Notes under the pieces: model-generated
The model's database searches: none
Seen by the model: only the letters and a program-made list of their open reading frames with translations
Told to the model about the DNA's origin: nothing
Shown: piece by piece, positions 50,391-61,299 of the stretch
Layout of the letters: every line of letters starts with the position of its first letter
Numbering within the stretch: position 1 is the stretch's first letter
Assembly: GCA_037349315.1 (NCBI GenBank)
Contig: JBAIAC010000027.1
Location: 3,782,001-3,846,000, forward strand
Source of the DNA: Chelydra serpentina
Taxonomy: Eukaryota > Chordata > Testudines > Chelydridae
Direction of reading: 5' to 3'
Length of the DNA: 64,000 nucleotides
Made by a program: the position numbers and the translations under genes

Positions 50391-51599
50391 TCAAATGCTG
50401 ATCAGTCCTCTGTTTTTCTGTAGTGCCCATCCACCTCTGTAGTATCTCAGTACTGATGGAATCTCTTTGCTGTCTGTATTTGCAGATGTTTCACTATGAT
50501 TTTAACAACGAAAGTTTCCAACCACCAAAAGGCTGTTTATAAGTTTGGGTAGTTGTAAGGTTAAAAGCTGAGACTGTCTGGCACTTACTGAAACCACTAT
50601 TCCCTTTCAACTCTGTTCTAACCCCTCCAGCAGTACTAAGTTGTTTCTCCTTCCAGTTGCTTTCACTTAATAAACGGTTTGAAAAGTGGGGAAAAAAATT
50701 CCAACAACTCCTCTTAACAAAACACAGAATATTCCTCTTTGTACAAAGGGGCGGGTGGGGCGGGGGCGGGGAATCTATCCTGTTCTTCGAGTGGAGAGGA
50801 GAGAATCCGAGGGAATTTGAATGACAGAAATAAGCAGTAAATGAAAAAACCCGATTTCCTATCAAAGTTATGTACTTTCGGGTCAGACCTGCCGTAAAAT
50901 GAGCCATTCGACTTTCTCTTAGAAGTGTCTGATCTGCTTTGGAAAGCGGAGCGTGATTGAAAGAGCCCATTGCCACGGGAATGGTGGTAAATCTTGGCAA
51001 TCATCCTTCAGTGCATGCGTTTTTCATTTCCAATCAGCTTTCCCAATGCACAGGAGAATCATCAAATCAAACTGCTCAGACTTTGAACAGCACATTCATG
51101 TACTTTCTGATATAGACATCCACATTAATATGGTTAGTGCTTGGAGACCACTAATTTGCTATTCAAGCCTTTCATAACTGGGTTTATATGACAGCACATG
51201 CCGGTGTTCTTAAATGCAATTGTCTTGTTTGTTCATCCATGTCTCATGCTGCATTTAAATTATAGCCCAACTAATAGTCTGGACTTGTATAGCTGTTTGT
51301 CAAGGGATTTATTTATCATCACCACAGAGCTCTTCACCAATCTGAGCTGGTTAAACTTCACAGACCGCTGCATTGAGGCAGGTAAGCAGAGCTGTGCAAA
51401 ATGTTCTCAGCCCACACTGAACAGGGTGTGAAATTTACCAGGTTTCAGCTTCTTGCACAGCTGGGTCTAAGCACCACCCAGCTTTGATGAGGTTCACAGA
51501 TGTTTGGAGCGGATCAGGGACTGATGTATGATTTTGAGCTGAAGCTATGTGATGGTCACAGCTCTGTGTGGATTTAACATGAAAGTCCGCCATTGTGAC

Positions 51600-51840
51600 T
51601 GATTTTTCTTATTTTGCTTGAGATGTGTGTGTAACTGAGCTGGAGCTGGTGTGTCTGGGCTTAATGCCCATCACTGCCATAACAGGGACCTGAGTTTGAT
51701 TCCCAAGCTCAGTCCCTCCTTCCCCCTTTGGCCTTGTAGCATGTGCAACCCCAGAACCTCGGGTTGCTCTGCAGTGATACCTTTGGTTATTTATACAGCA
51801 CCCACAGATGTGCAGGACATGGATTATAAATGGCTGAGTT
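51600..51840. repeat. Possible decayed tRNA-derived SINE
   Basis: GAGTTTGATTCCC near 51691 resembles a polymerase III B box preceded by a tRNA-like spacing. No convincing A box or tail is seen, so this is tentative. Confidence 0.2.
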
Positions 51841-52624
51841 AGGAGCACTGTTGGTTGGGCATAATGTCGAGACTGCTACCAGCGTTCCCCCGAAAAGGAA
51901 AGCTGCTGCAGCATACTGTAGGGCCTTGAGGGGAGTCTGTTGAATATGGCAAAGACATGACAAAATAGAGTAAAATGTGAGCAGCTATTTACGGAGAGCT
52001 CTGCAGTTACTTTTTTAACCTCTTTATTGTTTGCAACACCCTCTTAGATAGATGCTTGAAAAACATGTGATCCTTGTAAAGATCCCTTTAGACTTGGATT
52101 TATTTTCTGTGTTTTGAACCAAACTCAATTTAACACGGCTGACTTGCATTTAGCAAAGTCTTTGCAGCTTTTGTGGCCAAATCCATTTAGCTTGTGCATG
52201 AGCATCATCGATGACTTCAGCTTAGCCCTGAGAATAGTGTGTGTTAGGAAACTGGTGCTAGCAGGGGCAGCACAAGGCATTGTTTTCTGTAGGTCCTAAT
52301 AAATGGAGATTTAAAACAAAAATCTTGATGAATCTGTATATACACCTTTTTTAAAATATTTGTGACCTAAATGATTTGGATCATCAAATAACAAGTTTCA
52401 GGTAGGATAAATTTTGATAGCCTTGTCAAGTCTCTCAAAACACAATAACCCAGACAGAATAAAGATTTTTGCACAGGAACAAGTTCCAGAAAAGCAATTT
52501 AGATACTGGCATTAATAAAACATAAATGTCTATGACTAGCACCCTTAGCTAGAGTGTCGGTAAGCATATAAAAAGCTAGATCACCCAGTTCACTGTGGCT
52601 GGAGGTTGCATCCTTTTCCCACAT

Positions 52625-52800
52625 CCTTCATCTGTCTTGTCCACTAGATTGTAAACTCTTCAGGGCTGGGATTGTCTCTTAGCACAATACAGAGTCTTTA
52701 GCATCTCCATCATACAGTGCTTTACACAGTGGGGGCCCAATTTCAACTGAGACTTTTGGGTATTACTCTGTTATAAATAAAATAATAAGATGGATCACAA
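52625..52800 (-). repeat. Ancient L2/MIR-related repeat
   Basis: TGTCTTGTCCACTAGATTGT, then CAGGGCTGGGATTGTCTCTT, then CAGTGCTTTACACAGTGGGG, and an AATAAAATAATAAGA end. It is the reverse orientation of the unit at 12725. Confidence 0.7.
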
Positions 52801-53659
52801 TACAGAAGCATGTGCTTTGAGGTTTATTCTGGATCCATTAGTTTGCATTGCAAAATAACTGAGCCTGAAGTATCAGAAGTAGTGGAATTGTGAGTTTTAT
52901 TAACATTGAGGCTCCATTCTGCTGTTCTTCCGTTGCGGTTTTTTGTTCTCCACTGGTCCAAATGAATGTCATAAATATCTACGGCGCCAGGGAGAGTTTG
53001 CAGCACATTATTTGATGATGTGGGAAACTAATGATTCATTTCCTTCCCTCCCCTCCCCTCTATCCTCTCTGGTTCTGTGTTGTGATCTGATTGCATTTAA
53101 AAGGTTGATAATTCATCACCGGGCTGTTTAGGTTGAAGTGCCTTGGAAAAATGTAAGTGAACTGTTCAGATTGGAATGTTTTAGGTACTCGAAGCTCTGA
53201 GATCAGCTCCCCGGACCACAGCCTTTCCTGGCTTTTAATTACAGTTGAAGATGCATTGGCGTGGTTACAGAAGGCTTCCCAAGCCTCATGTACACCTGCA
53301 GATTATCTTCCTCTTTCTATAGTTCCTTCTAGTGCTGATGTTTTTTTACAACTCAGAATTTATTCTGCATCTGACATGTACATGCAGAAAGATGCCGGAC
53401 GAGAAGTGTGTGACCCCAGGTGTGTTTCAGTTATTGGCATTGGACAAAATTAAGTTGTGCGGGAAGTTCTAGTCTGCTAATCAAGATGGCCAAAATGCAG
53501 TAGGGTCTAGGCAGAATCATTTCTCCATGTTTCTATATGTCAGCCATGTTTTCAGTCTGAACATGTCTTGGGCATGGACTGGAGATTAGTGTAAGGAATG
53601 GTGAGTTGGAAGTGAAGGAAGCAGCTGAAACAGGATAGTGGTGGTGGTGGTAGCATATC

Positions 53660-53805
53660 ACAGTTACAGTGCCTTCCAGCCAGAGATCTCAAAGTGCTCC
53701 ACAAGCGGGGAACAGAAGCGCTGGGAGATTAACTCCTGCGTTCCAGGTCACATAGCAAGCGCGTGGCAGCGCTGGGAGTAGAATCCCGGCCCTGGGCACC
53801 AACCA
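53660..53805 (+). repeat. MIR-like SINE
   Basis: Sense MIR: GATCTCAAAGTGCTCCACAA, then CAGGTCACATAGCAAGCGC, then GGGAGTAGAATCCCGGCCCT. It lies 230 bp upstream of the NXN exon acceptor. Confidence 0.78.
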
Positions 53806-54035
53806 AGTGATACAAGGAAGTTCCGGTCGACACGATGCCATTTTCTTTTGAGGTCACCAGGCTAGCGGTAGCTGGGCTCCTGTGTGAGACCTTTGGATGC
53901 TGTGCTGAAAACTGCCGCTCTGTCGTCTTCTGCATCTTTCTGATCGCTGGCCTGTAAGATGCTGCTGCTCAAAAGTATTAATGGGCAAGCTGTTTAGAGT
54001 TTACCTCCTCTTCTCCCTCCCCCTCTCTTTTACAG

Positions 54036-54153
54036 CTAAAACTATGGAACAAATACAGAGTCTCCAACATTCCATCGCTGATATTTATAGATGCTTCCAC
54101 GGGGAAGGTTGTGTGCAGAAATGGCTTGTTGGTGATCCGGGATGACCCAGAAG
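54036..54153 (+). CDS. NXN: NXN exon (probable exon 2)
   Basis: A 118-nt exon that starts in phase 0 after a long pyrimidine tract and CTTTTACAG, and ends GAAG before the donor gtaaga, leaving phase 1. It encodes 39 residues plus the first base of a glycine codon: [14 protein letters not shown], then a beta-strand segment with [12 protein letters not shown], then IRDDPE. This closes the first thioredoxin-like unit of nucleoredoxin. Compared with human as I recall it, there are only a few conservative changes, such as RV for RI near the start. Confidence 0.96.
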
Positions 54154-57100
54154 GTAAGACCTGGAGCGCTGCACACCCATATGATGGCTTACAGTCCACT
54201 TCTCTTTTAGCTCCCTTTCCAAAGTGTGCCTGGAAGCAAAAAATAGAAACAAATGAAGATCATCAGACTTACCTCATCAAAGCACTGGATTATTTTCAGC
54301 ATGAAATTTCCTGCATTGTTCCCATTAGAGTTAGGGTTTCATTTTTGAACGAACAAAGGCGTCCCTTCTAGGGTTTGTGTCTGAAGTGCAAATGAGGAAA
54401 AAGTTAGATGAAATGAAACACTGCGGTAAGCATTTCACTGGGGGGCCACAGGCGGACAAACTGAGGACCCACATTTTTCATAACTTAAGATCTGTGCTGT
54501 TCTCATAAAGTGAGTGGTGCGTATGTTAGTAACACCGCACAGTCTGAGACGGAACAGTTCCCTTGTTACTTACAGATGGTGCCTAAAAGAAGCTAGTTTT
54601 CTCTTCGAACTCCTACCATGCTGCGTGTTTATACCAGAGCTTGCCTTCTCTGAATCGGCAAGTGATGAAAACAAACAAACATTGCTGCACATATTTGTAG
54701 TCCCTACATGAAATGAAAGCGGGGCACCTGCCTGCACACCTTTGACTCTTCAGCATATGTGCCTCAGCATTCCAGGCGGTTGTCATTTCCCCCGTGCGGG
54801 AATGACAGATACTGAAAACAAGCCCCTAGGTGTAACGCAGGGGGCGGGAGCTGTGCAGCATTACAGGCTAAGTGTAATTTGTGGTCTAAACCATCTGGTA
54901 ATGTTTCTTTAGTTCTGGCTGAATTTATGGGCTGCTTATTCTGGGAATTGGCAGGAGGAATAGTCGGAATATATAGACGCTTTTTTCAGGTGGGCAAGGA
55001 AGCCTGTGTGTCCATTATCCAGCCTTAAAGCTATGGACAAAGCAGCCCTGTGCGAGGGAAATGAAAATGGTGACAGCTTTAAGGAAGCCTGCCACTGTTC
55101 CTGAAAGACAAAGACCGAGGTGGGAGTTGAGTTGCAGTAACCGAGGCTACACCAGCTGCTTGTCAATTGTTTTAAAATGGTAGCTGTTCGGGCGGCAGAA
55201 TGGCTGCGAGGAGTGGGCTGGGCCGATTGACCTGTTCTCTAAAAGATGAATAGTCTGAGTGCATGGCCTGCTGCCCCCGCCATGAGCAGAGAGATGCTGA
55301 CCCTGCAGAGCTCTGCCAAACTCATTTAAAAGGGAAGAATGAACCGCAGACCACAGCAATGACCGGGCCGCCCAAAGCAGTACTATTTGCATTGTTCCCA
55401 GAGAGCATTCTGGCATCTAGAGACTGGGTGAATGCACGCAAACACACTTTGTGGTTTGGAGGGCACAGGGATCTCTAGAGGTCAGATCCTGCCCCTCCGT
55501 GGGCACCGAGGGTCCTAACCAGAGTAGAAAGTGCTGCAGTTGTGGTGTGTGGGGTTTGGGGAGGGGGTGGGGAAGAGGATACCGAGAGCCTGCGTAGGAG
55601 ATGTGGACCCTCTGCACGATACAAAGCATAGCTCCTCTGGGGGACGGAGGTGTGAGAGCAGGAAGTAGATTTGCAGCTGCACGGATCCGCTGGCTGAGCA
55701 CTCCATTGTGGGGAGGAGGGGGACAAACCCGGGGCTGCATAGACAACTTCATCCCTGAGACTGCAGTAGTGGCTGGGGGTGAATCTCTGGGGTCCCCCCC
55801 ATGGAAAGCCTGATTGCCCAGGATTGGGGGCAGAGAATATGGCCCTTTGTAGGGTGGCACTCCTCTGCGTCCCTTGGGGGGGTGTTTCATAGGGTGCTTT
55901 TCCCTTCAGAACCAATGTGTTGGTTAACGTTTGGTGCCGATCCCCCCGTGGGCATATGTAGCTGGGTGGCAGGGGGCAGAGGTGGTCTACAGGGAAAGAC
56001 ATCGGTGCAGATGGATTAAGAGGACTCTCCGCTCCTGTCTGGTGCACGATTGCCCAGCTAGATGCCTTTGGAGAAGGGGGAGGGCCTCAGTAAAGCCATT
56101 TAAAGGGTAAATGCTAGATGTGGCTCTCACGCTTCTTCTCTCTGCCTTCTCCTCTTGCCCATCCCAAACTCCCCTAGGGCTGGAGTTCCCCTGGGGACCA
56201 AAACCCTTCAGTGAAGTTGTTGCAGGGCCTCTGCTCAGAAACAACGGCCAGTCGCTGGACAGCACCGGCCTGGAGGGCTCTCACGTGGGGGTCTATTTCT
56301 CTGCGCACTGGGTGAGTAGCTGGCACCTCTCCATCGCAGAGTAAATGGAAGGGGTTGGAGGTGAGGGGCTGCTCTGTGGGAAGGCTCGGCCCTGGCTGCA
56401 GCTCCTCGCGCTAGATAACCACGCCCTGCGCCGGCTGGGCCCAGAGTCACTTCTGCAGGGGCAGCTGTGCCCGAGGTGAAATTCACCCTGGGCACACAGG
56501 TTCTTCCACCTTCCCCTTCCAGGTGGCTGGCGGGGGTTGCACTGGTGACTTGCTGAGTCAGTGCCCCCTGTCCAGCCAGCCCAGCCACTTGGCAGACCGC
56601 GAGACTGCCTCTAGGCCCCCTGGGAAAGCAGGGATCGTGGGGGCCTCATGGGACTCCCTGTTCCTCCCTGCTGAGGGAAGCTGTGGAGTGAATCTGGCCC
56701 ATTGACTTCAATGAGAGCTGTGTCCCTGGTGTCCAGGTACTATGTGCTCCTCTGTGTTTTTCCAGTGCCCCCCCTGCCGAAGCCTCACGAGGGTCTTGGT
56801 GGAGTCCTACCGGAAAATCAAGGAGGCGGGGCAGAAATTTGAGATCGTCTTTGTTAGCGCAGACAGGTAATGTCTGCTCTTTGCTTTGGAGTGCTCTGTG
56901 CGGTGCCGTGGTGCAGGGGCTGGAGGGGCGAGGCTTGTCTGCAGGCCAGACTGGAGAAACTCATGCCCTGAAGCAAAGAGAGATGGGAGTTACTAGGAGC
57001 AGATCAGGATCAGTCCGGTTTTGTGGTACATTCAGCTGTTTGATATGTGCCCGCGGGGCGGAAGAAACTCCAAGTATTAATGGATACGGCACCTGCTTTA

Positions 57101-59673
57101 AAGAGAGAAACCAATCGGGCCTCTCCCTTGGAGTGCTGTTGGATACACAGGAGACCGGGCTCTAAGTGTGGGGTGGGAGGGAGGCAGGGCTGGCCGGGGC
57201 TGTTTCAGATAAGGACCCTGCCTGGTAGCATGAGATGGTTCTGATTCTGCAATGGCCAGATACCTTCACCCTCATAGAATCATAGAATCTCAGGGTTGGA
57301 AGGGACCTCAGGAGGTCATCTAGTCCAACCCCCTGCTCAAAGCAGGACCAACCCCAACTAGATCATCCCAGCCAGGGCTTTGTCAAGCCTGACCTTAAAA
57401 ACCTCTAAGGAAGGAGATTCCACCACCTCCCTAGGTAACCCATTCCAGTGCTTCACCACCCTACTAGTGAAAAAGTTTTTCCTAATATCCAACCTAAACC
57501 TCCCCCTCTGCAACTTGAGACCATTACTCCTTGTTCTGTCATCTTCTACCACTGAGAACAGTCTAGATCCATCCTCTTTGGAACCCCCTTTTAGGTAGTT
57601 GAAAGCAGCTATCAAATCCCCCCTCACTCTTCTCTTCTGCAGGCTAAACAATCTCAGTTCCCTCAGCCTCTCCTCATAAGTCATGTGCTCCAGCCCCCTA
57701 ATCATTTTTGTTGCCCTCCGTTGGACTCTTTCCAATTTATCCACATCCTTCTTGTAGTGTGGGGCCCAAAACTGGACACAGTACTCCAAATGAGGCCTCA
57801 CCAGTGCCGAATAGAGGGGAATAATCACATCCCTCGATCTGCTGGAAATGCCCCTACTTATACAGCCCAAAATGCCGTTAGCCTTCTTGGCAACAAGGGC
57901 ACACTGTTGACTCATATTCAGCTTTTCGTCCACTGTAACCCCTAGGTCCTTTTCTGCAGAACTGCTGCCCAGCCATTCGGTCCCTAGTCTGTAGCAGTGC
58001 ATGGGATTCTTCCGTCCTAAGTGCAGGACTCTGCACTTGTCCTTGTTGAACCTCATCAGATTTCTTTTGGCCCAATCCTCTAATTTGTCTAGGTCCCTCT
58101 GTATCCTATCCCTACCCTCCAGCGTATCAACCACTCCTCCCAGTTTAGTGTCATCTGCAAACTTGCTAAGGGTGCAGTCCACACCATCCTCCAGGTCGTT
58201 GATGAAGATATTGAACAAAACCGGCCCCAGCACCGACCCTTGGGGCACTCCACTTGATACCGGCTGCCAACTAGACATGGAGCCATTGATCACTACCCGT
58301 TGAGCACGACCATCCAGCCAGTTTTCTATCCACCTTACCGTCCATTCATCCAGCCCATACTTCTTTAACTTGCTGGCAAGAACGCTGTGCGAGACTGTAT
58401 CAAAAGCTTTGCTAAAGTCAAGAAATAGCACATCCACTGCTTTCCCCTCATCCACAGAGCCAGTTATCTCATCATAGAAGGCAATTAGGTTAGTCAGGCA
58501 TGACTTGCCCTTGGTGAATCCATGCTGACTGTTCCTGATCACTTTCCCCTCCTTTAAGTGGTTCAAAATTGATTCCTTGAGGACCTGTTCCATGATTTTT
58601 CCAGGGATTGAGGTGAGACTGACTGGCCTGTAGTTCCCCGGATCTTCCTTCTTCCCTTTTTTAAAGATGGGCACTACATTAGCTTTTTTCCAGTCATCCG
58701 GGACCTCCCCCGATTGCCATGATTTGTCAAAGATAATGGCCAATGGCTCTGTAATCACATCGGCCAACTCCTTTAGCACCCTCGGATGCAGTGCATCCGG
58801 CCCCATGGACTTGTGTTCGTCCAGCTTTTCTAAATAGTCCCGAACTACTTCTTTCTCCACAGAGGGCTGGTCACCTCCTCCCCATACCGTGCTGCGGAGT
58901 GCAGCCATCTGGGAGCTGCCCTTGTCTGTGAAGACAGAGGCAAAAAAAGCATTGAGTACACTAGCTTTCTCCGCATCCTCTGTCACAAGGTTCCCTCCCT
59001 CATTCAGCAAGGGGCCCACACGTTCCTTGACTTTCTTCTTGTTGCTAACATACCTGAAGAAACCCTTCTTGTTACTCCTAACATCTCCAGCTAGCTGCAA
59101 CTCCAAGTGTGATTTGGCCTTCCTAATTTCACCCTGCTGGCTTAGGGGAGAGATTGAAGAAACCAGTGGAAAGACGGATTAGCCGGGGCAGGGGTGGAGT
59201 CAAGAGCAAGCCCACAACCCTTGAGGTGGGCTCGACATTTTGCTTTGAGGTTCCTGCGTGCCCTGGGTACAAGCCCGAGGTCTGCGGGGCCCTTGAGCAG
59301 CAGCTGTCAGAACTGAGGAGATTTTAAATCTCTTCTTGGAACTTGCTGCAAACTCCTTCTTTGGGAGAGGCGCCGGCTTTAAAATCAATGCGCTCTTCCC
59401 CTGGGTGGGTGCGACTTGGCCTGCCCGCTTACAGGTGGGCTCTGGGCCCTGGGGAAGTGTCAGGCGTCTGCTGGGCTGCGTATGGGCAAAGGGTTAAACA
59501 GGAAAAAGGGCCGCATAAGGATGATAACGAGAGTGCATTTATTTGACCTCCATTTCCATTGCGTAGGTCAGAGGACTCTTTCAAGCAGTATTTCAGCGAG
59601 ATGCCCTGGCTAGCCGTGCCATACGCTGACGAAGCCAGAAGATCGCGCCTCAACCGGCTCTACGGCATACAAG
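54036..59673 (+). CDS. NXN: Nucleoredoxin, four internal exons (partial gene)
   Basis: Spliced segment of nucleoredoxin, a thioredoxin-family oxidoreductase that in other vertebrates binds Dishevelled and restrains Wnt signalling in a redox-dependent way. Exons are 54036-54153, 56178-56311, 56766-56866 and 59567-59673 (118, 134, 101 and 107 nt). Intron phases run 0, 1, 0, 2, 1 and join without a stop to give about 153 residues. From memory of human NXN these correspond to roughly residues 121-273, nearly identical. Seen features are [12 protein letters not shown], the linker [11 protein letters not shown], the active-site string W-CPPC and the second MPWLAVPY block. W-CPPC places the catalytic cysteines at positions equivalent to the published Cys205 and Cys208. 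The N-terminal exon lies upstream and the C-terminal exons lie beyond 64000. Introns 2-5 are 2024, 454, 2700 and more than 4327 bp. Identification is firm. Numbering by exon assumes the human gene layout. Confidence 0.96.
54154..56177 (+). other. NXN: NXN intron 2
   Basis: A 2024-bp intron bounded by gtaaga and CCCCTAG. I recognise no repeat family in it. The part from 55540 to 56060 is rich in G runs on the + strand (for example 55548-55580), which produces long but meaningless minus-strand ORFs. The branch and acceptor region before 56178 is a long C/T tract. Confidence 0.9.
56178..56311 (+). CDS. NXN: NXN exon (probable exon 3)
   Basis: A 134-nt exon with acceptor CCCCTAG and donor gtgagt. 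It enters in phase 1, completing Gly, and leaves in phase 0 right after the TGG codon for the active-site tryptophan. The 44 codons begin [10 protein letters not shown] and end VGVYFSAHW, which is the linker plus the first beta-alpha-beta part of the central catalytic thioredoxin fold. The segment [11 protein letters not shown] is typical of nucleoredoxin and separates it from tryparedoxin-like relatives. Confidence 0.96.
56312..56765 (+). other. NXN: NXN intron 3
   Basis: A short 454-bp intron between the Trp codon and the Cys-Pro-Pro-Cys codons. It is GC-rich, with donor gtgagt and acceptor TTTTTCCAG. I see no repeat in it. Confidence 0.92.
56766..56866 (+). CDS. NXN: NXN exon with CPPC active site (probable exon 4)
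   Basis: A 101-nt exon with acceptor TTTTTCCAG and donor gtaatg. It enters in phase 0 and leaves in phase 2. Its first four codons are Cys-Pro-Pro-Cys, the redox-active motif. The following helix and strand read [19 protein letters not shown] and then FEIVFVSAD. The split Arg codon AG/G is completed in the next exon. The donor is weaker than the others (gtaatg) but is preceded by AG. Confidence 0.96.
57273..59141 (-). mobile_element. CR1 LINE, 5'-truncated, recent-looking
   Basis: A non-LTR retrotransposon of the CR1 clade. On the minus strand the 3' end carries two tandem ATTCTATG octamers (57273-57288 on the + strand as CATAGAAT repeats), the hallmark of CR1 3' termini. The element ends near 59141, inside ORF2, so the 5' UTR, ORF1 and endonuclease are missing, the usual result of incomplete reverse transcription. 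It lies antisense in NXN intron 4, 400 bp after exon 4 and 425 bp before exon 5. Its frame is fully open, which argues for a younger age than every other CR1 copy in the window. I saw no clear target duplication, which is normal for CR1. Confidence 0.96.
57358..59106 (-). CDS. CR1 ORF2 fragment: reverse transcriptase (582 codons)
   Basis: Reverse transcriptase part of CR1 ORF2, which copies the element RNA at a nicked target. Seen in order: [10 protein letters not shown] and [17 protein letters not shown] (about residues 142-175), HGFTKGKSC (195-203), [16 protein letters not shown] with the first catalytic Asp (about 225-240), [21 protein letters not shown] (285-304), and the FADD box carrying the two catalytic aspartates (316-319). 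A CR1-typical C-terminal region follows, with [13 protein letters not shown] and [17 protein letters not shown]. The first Met is internal: the same frame continues upstream to about 59141 with [13 protein letters not shown], so this is a truncated protein lacking the endonuclease. It has no stop or frameshift. It is unlikely to be expressed on its own because the promoter end is gone. Confidence 0.93.
   Translation of the reverse strand: MELQLAGDVRSNKKGFFRYVSNKKKVKERVGPLLNEGGNLVTEDAEKASVLNAFFASVFTDKGSSQMAALRSTVWGGGDQPSVEKEVVRDYLEKLDEHKSMGPDALHPRVLKELADVITEPLAIIFDKSWQSGEVPDDWKKANVVPIFKKGKKEDPGNYRPVSLTSIPGKIMEQVLKESILNHLKEGKVIRNSQHGFTKGKSCLTNLIAFYDEITGSVDEGKAVDVLFLDFSKAFDTVSHSVLASKLKKYGLDEWTVRWIENWLDGRAQRVVINGSMSSWQPVSSGVPQGSVLGPVLFNIFINDLEDGVDCTLSKFADDTKLGGVVDTLEGRDRIQRDLDKLEDWAKRNLMRFNKDKCRVLHLGRKNPMHCYRLGTEWLGSSSAEKDLGVTVDEKLNMSQQCALVAKKANGILGCISRGISSRSRDVIIPLYSALVRPHLEYCVQFWAPHYKKDVDKLERVQRRATKMIRGLEHMTYEERLRELRLFSLQKRRVRGDLIAAFNYLKGGSKEDGSRLFSVVEDDRTRSNGLKLQRGRFRLDIRKNFFTSRVVKHWNGLPREVVESPSLEVFKVRLDKALAGMI
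59567..59673 (+). CDS. NXN: NXN exon (probable exon 5)
   Basis: A 107-nt exon with acceptor TTGCGTAG and donor gtagga. It enters in phase 2 (completing Arg) and leaves in phase 1 after CAA G. It encodes [19 protein letters not shown], then [15 protein letters not shown], continuing the central thioredoxin domain. The next exon should begin by completing Gly and continue with I-P-T-L. I did not find it in the remaining 4.3 kb. Confidence 0.95.
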
Positions 59674-60669
59674 GTAGGAAACCCCCGCGAGCCTGGCATG
59701 AAAATCACTCCCGTCCGCTCCTCTCGTTTCATTTTTTTCTTAAATGTCTCCTCTTGTTTAAATAAAACAAGAAAACAGCAAAGCAAAGGGCCTCCGGCAG
59801 AGCTCTCTTCTCTGCAGACTAATGTTCCTACTGTAACCTGCCAGCCTGTTAGCCAAAACGGGACTTCAAAAGCAACCTAATAATTCCTCCTGGAAACTCG
59901 GAGCCTTCCGGGCTTGGATGTTTTATCCCTAATTGATTTCTTTATTTGTTTTGCTTTTCTTTAAGGTTTCCATGTTGTTTTCTTGCTCTTCTATGTGATG
60001 GGAACTCAGGCCATTGTTCTCTGTAGAGAGTGAGGAAGATGGTATCTGGTTTGTGTTAGTGACGTGAGATTTGCATGTTTGATGTAAACCATGGCTTTGC
60101 TTCTACTCTCCCGGGTGTCAGTTCCAGAATTACACAGGCCTTGGCTGCGGAGGCGGGGGGAGTGAGAGCGGGATTGTGGGTGTGTTTTGCAAGGTGTTCC
60201 AAAGACTTTGTGCACTCACAGGAGCTCTAAATGGAACTGATGTAATGCACTGACCCTGCGGTAAACAAAGGACAGCATTGATGTCTCGCTGAGAGGGTGT
60301 AGTACGGGGAACGATAAATGGGGCCATTAGCTAGCAGGGAAGTTTTCAGTATTTATGCATGTTTCCTCCCTGTGAGTAGGGGACTGAAGGGATTGATTTA
60401 TGATGGGAGATGAAAAGAACTAAGGATAATTTGGGTAAGTGATGGCTCAGGGGAAGTTGTATGATGACAGCTTGCAAGCGTCTGAGAGATGCAAGCACCA
60501 AGAAGGGAACAGAGTTGCCGAGGGTGGTCCGAGGTGCAGCTACGGGCCTCCCCTTGCGCAGGGTCTCTCAAGGCCTGACTCTGTTACACTAAATCCCCTT
60601 TACACCTCTGAGGCAGGATCCATGGGCCATAAAGTGGGTGTAAATGTAATGTACCTCACCCCGACTGTC

Positions 60670-61260
60670 ACGTCAGCGCTATCCAAAGCTTTCTGGAAAT
60701 CGGGAGAGAGTAAATAATTGGCTCTTTGCATCTGCACCAACAGTTATTCCGTTTAACAAAATAATCAGCTGTCTGGTCTGGCCTGCCTTTCCCAAATCTA
60801 TGCTGGCTTTCACGTGTCCAAACGTGTCCATGAACTATACGTTATAAACTGGCCCAAATGTCCCTCTTTGGAGCTCTGCATACATACCGAGGCAGAGTCT
60901 TGCCTGTGGATGTTAGGTTATCCTTTGCAGACGCTTTGGGACTATACCATCCCTGGATTTTTAGTCATTTGTTACTTCTCCAGGATCGAGATAATAGTTG
61001 AGTGGTTTAACTGTTTCATCCTTGGCCTTCGCAAGTGTAACCCACCTCTCCCAGTGTCCTGTACAAATGACTGCCTCCCACTCTGTTACCTCAGTCTCTC
61101 CTCCAGCTTATCCCCATTAATAAACACAAGCGCATCCTGGAGGGATGTGTTGTTAAAATCCTCCTTGTCAAATGTGGATGTGAAGGAACTCCTGCTGCAA
61201 CTACCAATAGTTTATTTCTCTGCTGCCTTATTATGGGCTTTTCTGGGTTTGTCTTCTTTT
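60670..61260 (-). mobile_element. Ancient L3/CR1-like reverse transcriptase fragment
   Basis: The order of blocks parallels the + strand of the antisense CR1 at 58.4-59.0 kb, at much lower identity: CCAAAGCTTTCTGGAAATC near 60681, AAATCTATGCTGGCTTT near 60795, and TTGTCAAATGTGGATGTGAA near 61166, where the younger CR1 has the TTGTCTGTGAAGACAGAGG block. No frame survives. The family name is an inference from this co-linearity. Confidence 0.55.
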
Positions 61261-61299
61261 CCAGACCTCTGGTATAGTTTAAAACCGATGTGATTCATC

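Larger units (their letters stand above)
1..54035 (+). other. NXN: NXN intron 1 (3' part)
   Basis: 54 kb upstream of the first recognisable NXN exon, with no exon I can support. Human NXN has a very long first intron, which fits. The content is old SINE and LINE fragments, simple repeats, foldback elements and unique AT-rich DNA, listed separately. The acceptor at 54035 has a strong pyrimidine tract. Regulatory elements may be present, but sequence alone does not show them apart from a few motifs noted under findings. Confidence 0.8.
56867..59566 (+). other. NXN: NXN intron 4, mostly a CR1 insertion
   Basis: A 2700-bp intron. About 1.87 kb of it is the antisense CR1 element at 57273-59141, so the intron would be roughly 830 bp without it. 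I recognise nothing in the remaining flanks. Confidence 0.9.

Noticed and set aside
50494..51000. 168-codon minus-strand ORF
   Set aside because: No homology signal or motif recognised. It overlaps another long frame on the same strand, as expected of chance ORFs.
55475..56047. 190-codon minus-strand ORF in NXN intron 2
   Set aside because: Proline/serine-rich translation of G-rich intron sequence opposite NXN, overlapped by other open frames. No motif and no splice support.
60814..61293. 159-codon + strand ORF
   Set aside because: It reads the opposite strand of an ancient LINE fragment.
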